Of a stretch of DNA of 64,000 nucleotides, positions 25,442-34,267 are shown in pieces; the stretch's first letter is position 1, and each line of letters starts with the position of its first letter. Both the position numbers and the translations under genes were made by a program. The stretch is from an uncultured beta proteobacterium. GTDB taxonomy: Bacteria > Pseudomonadota > Gammaproteobacteria > Burkholderiales > Burkholderiaceae_C. Under the pieces are notes generated by a model. It worked only from the letters and a program-made list of their open reading frames with translations. It had not been told where the DNA came from and searched no databases. Location: assembly GCA_903832285.1 (NCBI GenBank), contig CAILAY010000172.1, forward strand, positions 36,091 to 100,090, in the 5' to 3' direction.

Positions 25442-27316
25442 TTACGCGCTGCCTAGCTCCTGACTGCCCCGGACCGGCAACAGTGCCGTACGCACGAACA
25501 GCCCGGTGCCCGCGAGCTTGGCGCCATGCTTGGCCAAGGCCGCCAGGGACGCCACCTGTTCGGCACTGGAATACTCGCTGGGGCGAATCACAACCGCGCC
25601 GATCGAGAGCGTGGTACACGGAAAGAATCTGGTCACGCCGTGCCGGTCTTCGGCTGTGATTCCGCCTTCGACAATCGCCTTTTCATCGAAGAGTTCAAGC
25701 GCGCGGTTGCCAAAGCTGCGAACCAGGCTTTCACACTGAGCTTGCCAGTTCGCGCTCTGGTACAACAGGATGAAATCGTCACCGCCCACGTGTCCGACGA
25801 AATCTCGCTGCGGATCACAATGGGTCAACGCCAACTTGGCCAACAAACGGATCATCTCATCGCCGCGCCAGTAGCCGTATTGATCGTTGAATGGTTTGAA
25901 GTTGTTCATGTCTGCATAGCAGGCGACGAATTCAGCACCGCCGTCGAGCAGCCGTTCGATGTGCTGGCTAATCGGAATATTGCCTGGCAGGAAGGTCAGG
26001 GGATTGGCATGACGTGCCGCTTCGATGCGGGTTTCAGTGACGGAACGCACAAGCTGATCGCCGGTACCCAGCCCGACGTAACGGCCGTTGTCCACGACGA
26101 TAAAGCCTTCGGTCAAATAGCGTTGATCTTCCGAAGTCAGGATACCGACAAGTTCATCCACGTTGTGATCGCGCTCAATCAAACGGGGTTTGTCATTGGC
26201 GTTCTTCATGCACGATTTCCTGCCCCAAATCTCGCGGTAATAGGGCTTGGCGTACTCGTTCAGGAAGCTGCTGCGACTGATGATGGCCACGGGACGTTGT
26301 CCGTCCACCACTGCCAGTGCGTGCAGGTCAGGCGTGGCGTGAAACAGCTCGGCGGCATCTTCGTTGCAGCTTCCGATGCTCAATGTGGGCGCAAAGATAA
26401 CCGACACCCCGCGCAAAAATCCCGCCTGCGCTGCGCGTCCGCTTTGTGGCAGCACCGCCACGCGCCGATCGCACATGACCGCCTGCGCCTGCGCCAGCGG
26501 TTCTTCCCGCGGCAGAGGTTCAGGTCGCCCCAGGAAATAGCCCTGGCCATAGGCGATTCCCAGATCGCGCAGGACCCGCAGATCCTCGGCGTTCTCTATG
26601 CCTTCAGCCACGAGCGCGGTGTTGAAGATGGCCGCAATTTGCTGAAGTGCCTGTATGGTCTTGAGCTTGTCGGCATGTTGGCTCAGGTCACGCGTGAAGT
26701 ACTTGTCGATCTTCACGATATCCGGCCTGATCTGGGACCACAGCCGCAGACTGGAGCGGCCATCGCCAAAGTCGTCCAGCGCCAATGAGACGCCCGCCAG
26801 ATGCACTTCATCCGCCACGCGGGCCAATTCATCCATATCGACCACGCGTTCATGTTCGGTGATCTCCAGTACCAGCATGCGCGGCGCCACGCCAAAGTCG
26901 TGCACCAGTTCACTCAAGGCCTCGCGGCCGCGACGCTGCAGGAGACGCACCAGCACCGCCGCGCTGATGTTGACAAACACGCGCCCCGGATCCCGCAGCA
27001 AGCCCCAGCACTGCAGCGCCGCGGCCGCGCTTGCCGTTTCGAATTCGAAGCCCAGCCCTTCCGCCGAGGCCGCCTGCAGCAAAGCGTCGGGAAATTCGAG
27101 CGAGCTGCCCTTCGGTCCACGTATCAGCGCCTCATGCCCATAAACCCCGCCGCCCTGAAGTGCCACGATGGGCTGAAACACGGGAGTCATGGCGTGGCTG
27201 CGCAACAGCGTGGCCAGCGGGCCCGCATCGCACAGGACCGGGATTGTCAACGCCGACCTAGCACGAGCGCGCCGGCGGCTGGCGGGCTCAGGTGCTGGCA
27301 ACAGAACAGCATGCAT
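25442..27316 (-). CDS. EAL-CBS-GGDEF signalling protein
   Basis: A 624-residue soluble protein. Residues ~35-270 form an EAL phosphodiesterase domain with the key motifs HEALIRG, ITEHE, DDFGDG, VKID, AEGIEN and QGYFLGRP intact, so c-di-GMP cleavage is likely. A CBS-like region (~300-440) follows, then a GGDEF domain (~450-600) whose signature reads GGDDF, a change from GGDEF/GGEEF; synthase activity is doubtful and it may be regulatory. AAAGGAA lies before the start. A Pho box with TAGATT -10 sits upstream. Confidence 0.85.
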   Translation of the reverse strand: MHAVLLPAPEPASRRRARARSALTIPVLCDAGPLATLLRSHAMTPVFQPIVALQGGGVYGHEALIRGPKGSSLEFPDALLQAASAEGLGFEFETASAAAALQCWGLLRDPGRVFVNISAAVLVRLLQRRGREALSELVHDFGVAPRMLVLEITEHERVVDMDELARVADEVHLAGVSLALDDFGDGRSSLRLWSQIRPDIVKIDKYFTRDLSQHADKLKTIQALQQIAAIFNTALVAEGIENAEDLRVLRDLGIAYGQGYFLGRPEPLPREEPLAQAQAVMCDRRVAVLPQSGRAAQAGFLRGVSVIFAPTLSIGSCNEDAAELFHATPDLHALAVVDGQRPVAIISRSSFLNEYAKPYYREIWGRKSCMKNANDKPRLIERDHNVDELVGILTSEDQRYLTEGFIVVDNGRYVGLGTGDQLVRSVTETRIEAARHANPLTFLPGNIPISQHIERLLDGGAEFVACYADMNNFKPFNDQYGYWRGDEMIRLLAKLALTHCDPQRDFVGHVGGDDFILLYQSANWQAQCESLVRSFGNRALELFDEKAIVEGGITAEDRHGVTRFFPCTTLSIGAVVIRPSEYSSAEQVASLAALAKHGAKLAGTGLFVRTALLPVRGSQELGSA

Positions 27317-27346
27317 GCAAGAACAATTCCTTTGATGTCAACGGCA

Positions 27347-27380
27347 AATCTACCGGGTCAATATGACATGCGCATGACAT
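27347..27380 (-). promoter_or_regulatory. Pho box and -10 for the EAL/GGDEF gene
   Basis: Minus strand: ATGTCAT-GCGC-ATGTCAT (27380-27363), a perfect repeat, then 10 bp, then TAGATT (27352-27347). The same -10 appears at 43035-43040. It links phosphate limitation to c-di-GMP. Confidence 0.75.
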
Positions 27381-27398
27381 TTTTATGAAAACGTAAAC

Positions 27399-27415
27399 GG
27401 TATAAACTGTATACC
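27399..27415 (+). promoter_or_regulatory. Inverted repeat at the promoter of the basic protein gene
   Basis: GGTATA and TATACC arms with a 5-base spacer overlap a TATAAA-like -10 about 30 bp before the start at 27439. It could be a repressor site; AGAGGAA serves as ribosome-binding site. Confidence 0.4.
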
Positions 27416-27438
27416 TCGTTTATCCCAGAGGAATCATC

Positions 27439-27873
27439 ATGACCACCCCATCGAGCCAAACCGTCGCTGCGCCCAAGCCCGCAGCGAAAACCGTCAAGAC
27501 CGCTGCCAAGCCGGTCGTCAAGCCCGTGCCGAAATCCATCAAAAGGCTTCGCGCCGCACCCCCCAGACCGGCGCCCAAGGTGGCGGCGAAGGTAGCGACC
27601 AAGGTAAGCGTCAAGGCGACGCCAAAAGTCGCTTCGCCCAAGCCGGAGAAAGTCAGGAAACCCAAGCTCGTGCGTGACAGTTTTACCATTCCAAAACTGG
27701 AATACCTGGTGGTGGACGCATTGAAAGCACGTGCGGCCAAACTGGCGCAACCTGTGAAAAAGAGCGAGTTGCTGCGCGCCGGCCTCAAGGCGCTTGCCGC
27801 CATGCCCGACGCCGCGCTGAAGTTGGCGCTGCAAGCGGTGCCTGCCATCAAGACTGGGCGTCCAAAGAACTGA
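27439..27873 (+). CDS. Lys/Ala/Pro-rich histone-like protein
   Basis: A 144-residue, strongly basic protein. Residues 10-80 are low-complexity Lys-Ala-Pro-Val, like a histone H1 tail. The C-terminal ~60 residues form a conserved helical domain (SFTIPKLEYLVVDALKAR, VKKSELLRAGLKAL, KTGRPK) that looks like a DNA-binding or oligomerisation module. Probably nucleoid-associated; the exact role is unknown. Confidence 0.65.
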   Translation: MTTPSSQTVAAPKPAAKTVKTAAKPVVKPVPKSIKRLRAAPPRPAPKVAAKVATKVSVKATPKVASPKPEKVRKPKLVRDSFTIPKLEYLVVDALKARAAKLAQPVKKSELLRAGLKALAAMPDAALKLALQAVPAIKTGRPKN

Positions 27874-27887
27874 AAAAGTGCCATCCG

Positions 27888-28349
27888 CTACAGCGAGTCC
27901 GGATTTTGCACAGTCACGATCACCGTCTGTGAGTGGTCGTCACGGGTGCGCGTGCGCAGCCACCAGACGCCGCCTTTCTTGATGGCGCAGTCGCTTTCCT
28001 TCAGGCCGATCAACTGCGCCACCATCTGGCCCAGCACGGGTTGGTGTCCCACCACCACCACCGTGGCCTTGCTCTGCGGCCACTGCACCAGTTCCAGCAC
28101 CTGAGCCGGTGAGCCATCCGGCCCCAATTCGGCCCGCACTTTGTACTTGCGCCCCAATGCCAACGCCGTTTGTTCGGTGCGACGCGACGGGCTGGCGAGG
28201 ATGCGGCTGCTGTCGGGCAGATGCCGATCGAGCCACGCCGCCATTTTGAGCGCCTGTTTGTGTCCGCGCGCCGTGAGGTCGCGGTCCAGATCCGTACCAC
28301 CGTCTTCGGCTTCGTGCGCCTCGGCGTGGCGCCAAAGAATCAGGTCCAC
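27888..28349 (-). CDS. sixA: Phosphohistidine phosphatase SixA
   Basis: A 153-residue histidine-phosphatase family protein. The catalytic WRHAEA motif is at residues 6-11 and a second histidine in GHQPVLG near 99. SixA removes phosphate from phosphohistidine. It overlaps the ppk stop by 10 bp and is co-directional, so it may be co-transcribed with ppk. Confidence 0.88.
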   Translation of the reverse strand: MDLILWRHAEAHEAEDGGTDLDRDLTARGHKQALKMAAWLDRHLPDSSRILASPSRRTEQTALALGRKYKVRAELGPDGSPAQVLELVQWPQSKATVVVVGHQPVLGQMVAQLIGLKESDCAIKKGGVWWLRTRTRDDHSQTVIVTVQNPDSL

Positions 28350-30469
28350 GCTTTCTTCCCCTTGCCGGAATTCCGGGGCCTGCTGTAGCGGGTCATGAGC
28401 GCATCCTGCGCCCCCGCCTTGATCGCTGCCGCGGCCGTGTCCACACGCACATAGTGACCGTCCGGCGCCATATCCCAGGCATCAACACCATCGTGCAGGT
28501 AGGACACCAGACACTCGTCGATGATGCGCTGGCGCAAGCTGGGGTCGGTCACGGGCCAGACCAACTCAATGCGGCGCAGCATGTTGCGATTCATCCAGTC
28601 GGCGCTGGACAGGTAGAGCGACTCCTCCTCAGCCAAGCGGAAATAGAACACCCGGGAGTGTTCCAGAAAGCGCCCGATGATGGAGCGCACACGGATGTTG
28701 TCGGTCACTCCCGGCACCAGCGCTGGCAGCATGCAGGCGCCGCGCACGATCAGGTCGATTTTGACGCCACGCTGTCCAGCGTGTACCAGCGCGCGCATCA
28801 GCGCCTCATCGGTGAGCGCGTTCATCTTGACGACGATGCGGGCATCCTGCCCACGGCTTGCGCCCAGCGCCAGTGCTTCTATTTTTGCAACCAGTCGGCG
28901 CTGCAATTGAAAGGGTGCCAGCCACAATCGCTTGAGCCGCGGCAGCGTATTCAATCCTGCGATGTGCACAAACACCTGTTCGATGTCGGATGTCAGCGCG
29001 ACATCGGCAGTGAGGTAGCTCACGTCGGTATAGAGTCTGGCCGTGCTGGGGTTGTAGTTTCCGGTCGAGAGGTGCGCATAGCGGCGCATCTGTTTGCCTT
29101 CGCGCCGCGTGACCAGCAACATCTTGGCATGGGTCTTCAACCCCACCACCCCGTACACCACCTGCACTCCGATGGACTCCAGCATTTCCGCCCAGTTGAT
29201 GTTGGCCTCTTCGTCAAACCGTGCCTTGAGCTCCACCACCACCGTCACTTCCTTGCCGCGGCGCACCGCCTCGCGCAACAGGTCCATCAAGGTCGAATCC
29301 GAGCCGGTGCGGTAGATCGTCTGCTTGATCGCCAGCACCTGCGGATCCAGCACCGCCTCGCGAAGAAATTCCAGCACCGCATCGAAACTCTCAAACGGCT
29401 GATGCAACATCACGTCGCCCTTTTTGAGCCGCTCAAAGAACGATTGTCCCGGCGTGAGTTGCACTGGCCAGCAGCCTTTGAACGACTTGAAGCGCAGCCG
29501 CGGCTCGTCCACCAGATCGATCAATTGCGTCAATCTAGCCATGTTCACCGGGCCCTGCACCCGGTAGAGAGAGAGCTCAGTGAGATCAAACTGTTTCAGC
29601 AGATAGCCCGCCAGGTGGTCGGAGCAACCGGAGGCCACTTCGAGCCGCACCGCCTGCCCATAGTGGCGTTGTTCCAGTTCCTGTCGTAACGCAGTGCGCA
29701 GGTTCTGCACGTCGTCCTCATCCACGGCCAGGTCTGAGTGCCGGGTCACGCGAAACTGCGAGAACTGCCCGACCTCGCGCCCCGCAAACAGATCCTGCAG
29801 ATGCGCCCGGATCACGCTTGAGAGTGAGACAAACAGGATTCGCTGGTCGGAAATCTTTTCCGGCAGACGTATCAAACGCGGCAACACGCGCGGCACCTTG
29901 ACGATGGCGATGTCGTTCTCGCGTCCGAAGGCATCCCGGCCCGTGAGGCGCACGATGAAGTTCAGTGACTTGTTGGCAACCTGCGGAAACGGGTGCGAGG
30001 GGTCCAACCCGATAGGTATCAATAGCGGTCGCACTTCGCGTTCAAAGTAATCCCTCACCCAGCGCCTTTGCTCGGCATCGCGCTCCGAATGCGAAACGAT
30101 TTCTATGCCCTGGCGTTTGAGCGCAGGCAACACCGCTGAGTTGTAGATGTGGTATTGATGCTCCACCAGGGCGTGCGTCGAGTGGGACAAGGCGGCATGG
30201 GACTGCGCCGTGTACGTGCCCTTGTGATCACGGCTGCGCGCCGCGCTCAGGTGCGCGTCGGCGCGGACCTCGAAGAACTCGTCCAGATTCGACGACACAA
30301 TGCACAAATAGCGCAGGCGCTCCAGCAGCGGCACATCGCTACGCTGCGCCCAATCAAGTACACGCTGATTGAACGCGAGGATGGCGTGATCGCGATCCAG
30401 AAAAGGGATCGGCGGCGCCGGCTCGTGCCGGCCCGCAAGCGCGTGTGTCTCGACGTGGGGATTGGACAT
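28340..30469 (-). CDS. ppk: Polyphosphate kinase
   Basis: A 709-residue PPK1 enzyme that polymerises the ATP gamma phosphate. N-terminal, head and C1/C2 domains are present; the conserved regions LLIPIGLDPSHPFP, FEPQ-type VELKARFDEEANI, HAKMLLVTRREG (phosphate-accepting His) and YAHLSTGNYN are intact. The chosen start at 30469 (MSNPHV) has AGAGAGAAG before it; the frame opens earlier at 30496. A Pho box lies upstream, overlapping the agt stop. Confidence 0.95.
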   Translation of the reverse strand: MSNPHVETHALAGRHEPAPPIPFLDRDHAILAFNQRVLDWAQRSDVPLLERLRYLCIVSSNLDEFFEVRADAHLSAARSRDHKGTYTAQSHAALSHSTHALVEHQYHIYNSAVLPALKRQGIEIVSHSERDAEQRRWVRDYFEREVRPLLIPIGLDPSHPFPQVANKSLNFIVRLTGRDAFGRENDIAIVKVPRVLPRLIRLPEKISDQRILFVSLSSVIRAHLQDLFAGREVGQFSQFRVTRHSDLAVDEDDVQNLRTALRQELEQRHYGQAVRLEVASGCSDHLAGYLLKQFDLTELSLYRVQGPVNMARLTQLIDLVDEPRLRFKSFKGCWPVQLTPGQSFFERLKKGDVMLHQPFESFDAVLEFLREAVLDPQVLAIKQTIYRTGSDSTLMDLLREAVRRGKEVTVVVELKARFDEEANINWAEMLESIGVQVVYGVVGLKTHAKMLLVTRREGKQMRRYAHLSTGNYNPSTARLYTDVSYLTADVALTSDIEQVFVHIAGLNTLPRLKRLWLAPFQLQRRLVAKIEALALGASRGQDARIVVKMNALTDEALMRALVHAGQRGVKIDLIVRGACMLPALVPGVTDNIRVRSIIGRFLEHSRVFYFRLAEEESLYLSSADWMNRNMLRRIELVWPVTDPSLRQRIIDECLVSYLHDGVDAWDMAPDGHYVRVDTAAAAIKAGAQDALMTRYSRPRNSGKGKKAWT

Positions 30470-30506
30470 GACTTCTCTCTGACCTGGACCATCCAAGCCT
30501 AGCGTC

Positions 30507-30540
30507 AGTATGTGTCCAATTTATGTCAAATGTGTGACGG
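30507..30540 (-). promoter_or_regulatory. Pho box for ppk, overlapping the agt stop
   Basis: Minus strand: CCGTCAC-ACAT-TTGACAT (30540-30523), 10 bp, then CATACT (30512-30507). The TTGACAT half-site recurs at 43007. The box lies in the last codons of agt, so ppk would have its own Pho promoter inside a longer agt transcript. Confidence 0.58.
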
Positions 30541-31615
30541 GGCTCGGGAGCGGTTCCAGGCGCTGCAGCTGCGCGCCTTGGCGGGCGGGCACCAGATACC
30601 TCAGGAAACCAGCGGTCGCTTCCGGCCAGCTAAAGGTCAGAGCCCGGGCCCGCGCTTCACTGCGGGGCGTCTTCAGCGCTGCATGAAATGCAAGTTGGAG
30701 ATCAGCATGCATGGCGCCGCCGCTGGCACCGCCCATGGTATCGGGGTTGGCCTGCCCCAGCACTTCGCGGGGCCCGTCCACCGGGAAGGCCGCCACGGGC
30801 GTGCCGCAGGCCATGGCTTCGAGCAGCACCAGGCCGAAGGTGTCGGCATGACTGGGAAACACAAACACGTCAGCCGCGGCATAGACCCTGGCCAGTTCAT
30901 CGCGCGGCAGGATTCCCAGCCAGCGCACCTGCGGATAGCGCGCCTTCAAGCTTTGCTCCAACGGCCCGACACCGCACACGAGTTTGGTGCCAGGCACATC
31001 GAGTTGCAGAAAGGCCTCGATGTTCTTCTCGTAGGAAACGCGCCCCACAAACAGCGACACTGGGCGCTCCAGTTCGCCTGCCGGTGGATAGAGACGCGCA
31101 CTGTCACGGAACTCGAACATCCGGGTGTCCACGCCGTGGGTCCAGGAGCGCAGGTTGCGAAAACCCCGTGATTGCAACATCCGCAGCACGCCCTCGGTGG
31201 GCACCAACACGCCCGACGACGGCTTGTGGAAGTGCCGGAACAAGGCATAGCCCCAGGACAGCGGTATCTTCACTGCGGCGTTGACGATTTCAGGAAACTT
31301 GGTGTGAAAGGCGGTGGTGAAAGCCAGCCGGTGTTTGAGGCAGTAGCTGCGCGCAGCCCAGCCCAGCGGTCCTTCGGTGGCAATGTGGATGACTTCGGGT
31401 TCGAGCGCATCCAGCATCGCCCACAGGGCGCGTTTGGGCCGGATCGCCAGATCGATGCCCGCATAGCCCGGACAGGGTCGGGTCTTGAACTGACCCGGTT
31501 GCATCACGTGCACCTCATGGCCCTCCAGCGTCAGGGCCCGCTGCAGTTCCAGCAACGTCGTCACCACGCCATTCACCTGGGGCAACCAGGCATCAGTAAT
31601 CAGCGCCATCTTCAT
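30521..31615 (-). CDS. agt: GT4 glycosyltransferase next to plcP (Agt-like)
   Basis: A 364-residue GT-B glycosyltransferase: ALITDAWLPQVNGV at the N terminus, HIATEGPLGW, LVPTEGV, FVGRVSYEKN and FPSHADTFGLVLLEA. Start ATG 31615 overlaps the plcP stop by ATGA. The plcP-agt pair is known from phosphate-starved marine and soil bacteria, where Agt glycosylates the diacylglycerol released by PlcP, giving glucosyl or glucuronosyl lipids. The acceptor and sugar here are inferred from context; UDP-glucuronate could come from ugd at 6852. Confidence 0.82.
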   Translation of the reverse strand: MKMALITDAWLPQVNGVVTTLLELQRALTLEGHEVHVMQPGQFKTRPCPGYAGIDLAIRPKRALWAMLDALEPEVIHIATEGPLGWAARSYCLKHRLAFTTAFHTKFPEIVNAAVKIPLSWGYALFRHFHKPSSGVLVPTEGVLRMLQSRGFRNLRSWTHGVDTRMFEFRDSARLYPPAGELERPVSLFVGRVSYEKNIEAFLQLDVPGTKLVCGVGPLEQSLKARYPQVRWLGILPRDELARVYAAADVFVFPSHADTFGLVLLEAMACGTPVAAFPVDGPREVLGQANPDTMGGASGGAMHADLQLAFHAALKTPRSEARARALTFSWPEATAGFLRYLVPARQGAQLQRLEPLPSPVTHLT

Positions 31616-32487
31616 GCGGTTTCCTTTGAATCTTCTTGTGAGCCGAGCGCCCGATGTCCGCGACCGCCTTCGGCCTGCGACGACTCCCATTGCACCAGTT
31701 CAAGCCGACCGTCAAAATGTTCCACCAGCGCGGTGCGGCTTTCCACCCAGTCGCCGTCGTTGCAATACAGCGTGCCTTTGATGTCGCGCATCTCAGCGCG
31801 GTGAATGTGGCCGCAGACCACGCCCTGGTGACCGCGCCGTCGCGCCTCGCCGGCCACCGCTTCTTCGAATTCGGTAACGTAGGCCAGCGCCTTCTTCACT
31901 TTGTGTTTGAGGTAGGCAGACAGCGACCAGTACGGCAGCCCAAGGCGCGCCCGCACGCTGTTGAGGTGGCGATTCAGACGAAGCGTGAACTCGTACAGGT
32001 TGTCACCCAGATAAGCCAGCCACTTTGCGCACTGGATCACACCGTCGAAATAGTCACCGTGCACAACCCAGAGTTCTCGACCGTCGGCCGTGACATGCAC
32101 CGTTTCTTCCATCACTTCAATACCGCCAAAATGGTGGCCGACAAAGCCGCGCGCGAACTCGTCGTGGTTGCCTGGAACGAAGATCACGCGCGAACCCTTG
32201 CGCGAGCGCCGCAGCAGCTTTTGCACCACGTCGTTGTGCGACTGCGGCCAGTACCACTTGCGTCGCAATTGCCAGCCGTCAATGATGTCGCCCACCAGAT
32301 AGAGCGTGTCACTGGGATGGGATTTCAGAAAATCCAGCAGTGCCGGCGCCTGGCATCCCGGCGTTCCCAGGTGCAGATCCGAGATGAAGATGGCACGGTA
32401 GCGCTGGCGACCGTGCCCGTCGTCCGGCTCGTTTGAAAGGTCCGCTGGCACGTGCCAGATGCCGGCAGACTCAAACGGGGCTCGCAT
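31612..32487 (-). CDS. plcP: PlcP-type metallophosphoesterase (phospholipase C)
   Basis: A 291-residue calcineurin-like metallophosphoesterase of the LpxH-related COG2908 group. Metal ligands are in SDLHLG, GDIIDGW, PGNHDEF, HGDYFDG and CGHIHRAE. PlcP from Sinorhizobium and marine bacteria belongs here and cleaves phospholipids to diacylglycerol when phosphate is scarce. It lies between olsB (1-bp overlap) and agt (4-bp overlap). Start ATG 32487; the open frame further upstream is the olsB shadow. A role in LPS (LpxH) is the alternative, but the neighbours favour PlcP. Confidence 0.85.
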   Translation of the reverse strand: MRAPFESAGIWHVPADLSNEPDDGHGRQRYRAIFISDLHLGTPGCQAPALLDFLKSHPSDTLYLVGDIIDGWQLRRKWYWPQSHNDVVQKLLRRSRKGSRVIFVPGNHDEFARGFVGHHFGGIEVMEETVHVTADGRELWVVHGDYFDGVIQCAKWLAYLGDNLYEFTLRLNRHLNSVRARLGLPYWSLSAYLKHKVKKALAYVTEFEEAVAGEARRRGHQGVVCGHIHRAEMRDIKGTLYCNDGDWVESRTALVEHFDGRLELVQWESSQAEGGRGHRALGSQEDSKETA

Positions 32488-33338
32488 CACCGTCCCAGAA
32501 AGTGCTTGCGATAGCGCGACGGCAGGTCCTCGATGCGCATCAGCATGGGCAGGTCCGCACTGTTGAAGTCGGGGTCCCAGGCCGGCGCGCCCAGGATCCT
32601 GGCGCCCAAGCGCAGATAGCCCTTGATCAGCGCGGGCGGCTCCACCTGCAATGTGCTGTCCATCTGCTCCACCGGCAACGGCAAGCGCGGCCGGACCTGG
32701 TACTCCACCGGTGCCAGATGGGTGTGCTTCAATTGCTGCCAGATGCTGGCCGCCACGTCGCCGCTGACGACGCCGTTGTGCCACATCGGGATGCTGGCGC
32801 AACCGATCATGATGTCCAGCTGATTGCGTTGCATGAACTCTGCCAGCGCACCCCACAGCGCCATCACCACGCCGCCGTGCCGGTAAGCTGGATGGACGCA
32901 GCTGCGCCCCAGTTCCACCATGCGATCGCGCAAAGACCGCAGCCGCGTCAGGTCAAACTCGGTGTCGCTGTAGGTGCTGCCCACACGCTGCGCCTGCGCT
33001 GGCGTGAGCACGCGGTAGGTGCCGATGACTTCGCCGCTGGCACTGTCGCGCACCAGCAGGTGTTCGCAGAAGTCGTCGAACAGATCGATGTCGTGGCCGG
33101 GCAGCTTGCTCTGCAGCCGTGCGCCCATTTCACCCGCGAATACCTGGTAGCGCAGGCGCTGCGCCTGCCGCACTTCGTCCTGATGCACTGCCCAGGAGAC
33201 TTCGATGCCTGTGGGCGCCTTCGTTGACGAGGCCACAGCGGTCCAGGCCCGCGCATTGGATCCATCGCGCGCGCCAAACAATCCAGTTGAGTGGGGTGAG
33301 CCTGGCGCAGCATGGTCGGGGAATGATTGATTTCGCAT
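32487..33338 (-). CDS. olsB: Ornithine N-acyltransferase OlsB
   Basis: A 283-residue GNAT-like acyltransferase with LRYQVFAGEMGA, ELGRSCVHPAYR and GCASIPM motifs typical of OlsB, which links a 3-hydroxy fatty acid to ornithine to give lyso-ornithine lipid. The start at 33338 has AAGGAG seven bases upstream; the longer frame is rejected. It is followed by plcP and agt in one operon and preceded by a phased Pho-box array. Confidence 0.88.
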   Translation of the reverse strand: MRNQSFPDHAAPGSPHSTGLFGARDGSNARAWTAVASSTKAPTGIEVSWAVHQDEVRQAQRLRYQVFAGEMGARLQSKLPGHDIDLFDDFCEHLLVRDSASGEVIGTYRVLTPAQAQRVGSTYSDTEFDLTRLRSLRDRMVELGRSCVHPAYRHGGVVMALWGALAEFMQRNQLDIMIGCASIPMWHNGVVSGDVAASIWQQLKHTHLAPVEYQVRPRLPLPVEQMDSTLQVEPPALIKGYLRLGARILGAPAWDPDFNSADLPMLMRIEDLPSRYRKHFLGR

Positions 33339-33361
33339 GGTTCGCTCCTTGGTTTGGGCGA

Positions 33362-33417
33362 AGTTTGAAAGTCTTGCGTGACAGGCTTGTGGCGGTTGCA
33401 TGAAATTTGCGTGACAG
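33362..33417 (-). promoter_or_regulatory. Four-unit phased Pho-box array before olsB
   Basis: Minus strand: four 7-mers every 11 bp, CTGTCAC, ATTTCAT, CCGCCAC and CTGTCAC (33417 to 33378). The last pair is followed at 10 bp by CAAACT (33367-33362) as -10. The 11-mer CTGTCACGCAA occurs twice exactly 33 bp apart. Tandem boxes mean several PhoB dimers can bind on one helix face. Confidence 0.68.
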
Positions 33418-33444
33418 TCACTGCAAACGACTGCTCAGCGCGGT

Positions 33445-34260
33445 TCAGACGCCGGCAATGTGATCGGCGCGGTGGCTCAATAGTTGTCGGCGGACATGCT
33501 GATGCGCCTGCGCAGCCAGGGTTTTGCGCGATTGACCGTGTGCCGGAATGCACGCGCCAAAATGCAACTGTGCCTGGATCGACCGCGAGGCCATGACCCT
33601 TTGCAGGGAGGTTGCCAGGCTGGTATCGCCGACAAACACCGGCGCCTCCGACGGCAATCCAGTCTGCGCGTTCAGGTAGCGTACGCTCAGCGGCTGCACG
33701 GGCGATTGCGCCTTGATCGCGCACTCGAAAATATTCGAATGAAACGCGCCCACGTCGCATCCGTCGCTGCTCGTGCCTTCGGGAAAACCGATGACACAGT
33801 AGCCCTGCGTGAACGCCGCCACGCCGGCGTCCACCATGGCACGCGCCGACCTAGCCGATGCGCGCTGAACGAAGATGGTGGCGCAGGCCTGCGCCACCGA
33901 CCCCACCAGCGGCCAGCGCCTGACCTCGTCCTTGGCCACGAAGATACCGGGCGTGAGCGACTGGATCACCAAGATGTCCAGCCAGGACACGTGATTTGCC
34001 ACCAGAAGCCCCGCGAACCCAGGCGGTGGTGCACCCTGGCACGACACCTCAACCTGAAGAATCAGCAGCACCCTTTTGGCCCAGCACCGAATTTGATCGA
34101 GCTTTTCCTCGCGCTGCAGCCTGGGAAAATGCCGCCACAAGATCCATGCAGCGCGGGCGAATTCCACCGCCAGGTGCAGCCAACGAAGCCAGCGCTGGAC
34201 GCGCTGCGAGCCTTTCGCATGGGGAACAAATGCGGTGTCTGGAAGAACTGGGTAATACAT
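33445..34260 (-). CDS. olsA: Lyso-ornithine lipid O-acyltransferase OlsA
   Basis: A 271-residue membrane-bound acyltransferase of the PlsC family. The motifs NHVSWLD (NHxxxxD) and FPEGTSSDG are complete, and the C terminus is basic. OlsA adds the second acyl chain to lyso-ornithine lipid; PlsC-like 1-acylglycerol-3-phosphate activity is the alternative. Its neighbour olsB supports OlsA. ATG 34260 is preferred: GTG 34290 lies inside the Pho box, and the -10 sits 7 bp before 34260, which suggests a leaderless transcript. Confidence 0.85.
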   Translation of the reverse strand: MYYPVLPDTAFVPHAKGSQRVQRWLRWLHLAVEFARAAWILWRHFPRLQREEKLDQIRCWAKRVLLILQVEVSCQGAPPPGFAGLLVANHVSWLDILVIQSLTPGIFVAKDEVRRWPLVGSVAQACATIFVQRASARSARAMVDAGVAAFTQGYCVIGFPEGTSSDGCDVGAFHSNIFECAIKAQSPVQPLSVRYLNAQTGLPSEAPVFVGDTSLATSLQRVMASRSIQAQLHFGACIPAHGQSRKTLAAQAHQHVRRQLLSHRADHIAGV

Positions 34261-34267
34261 CCTGCGA

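Noticed and set aside
25526..26788. 420-residue plus-strand frame opposite the EAL/GGDEF gene
   Set aside because: No motifs; the opposite strand has intact EAL and CBS signatures.
28454..29689. 411-residue plus-strand frame inside ppk
   Set aside because: Antisense shadow of a highly conserved enzyme.
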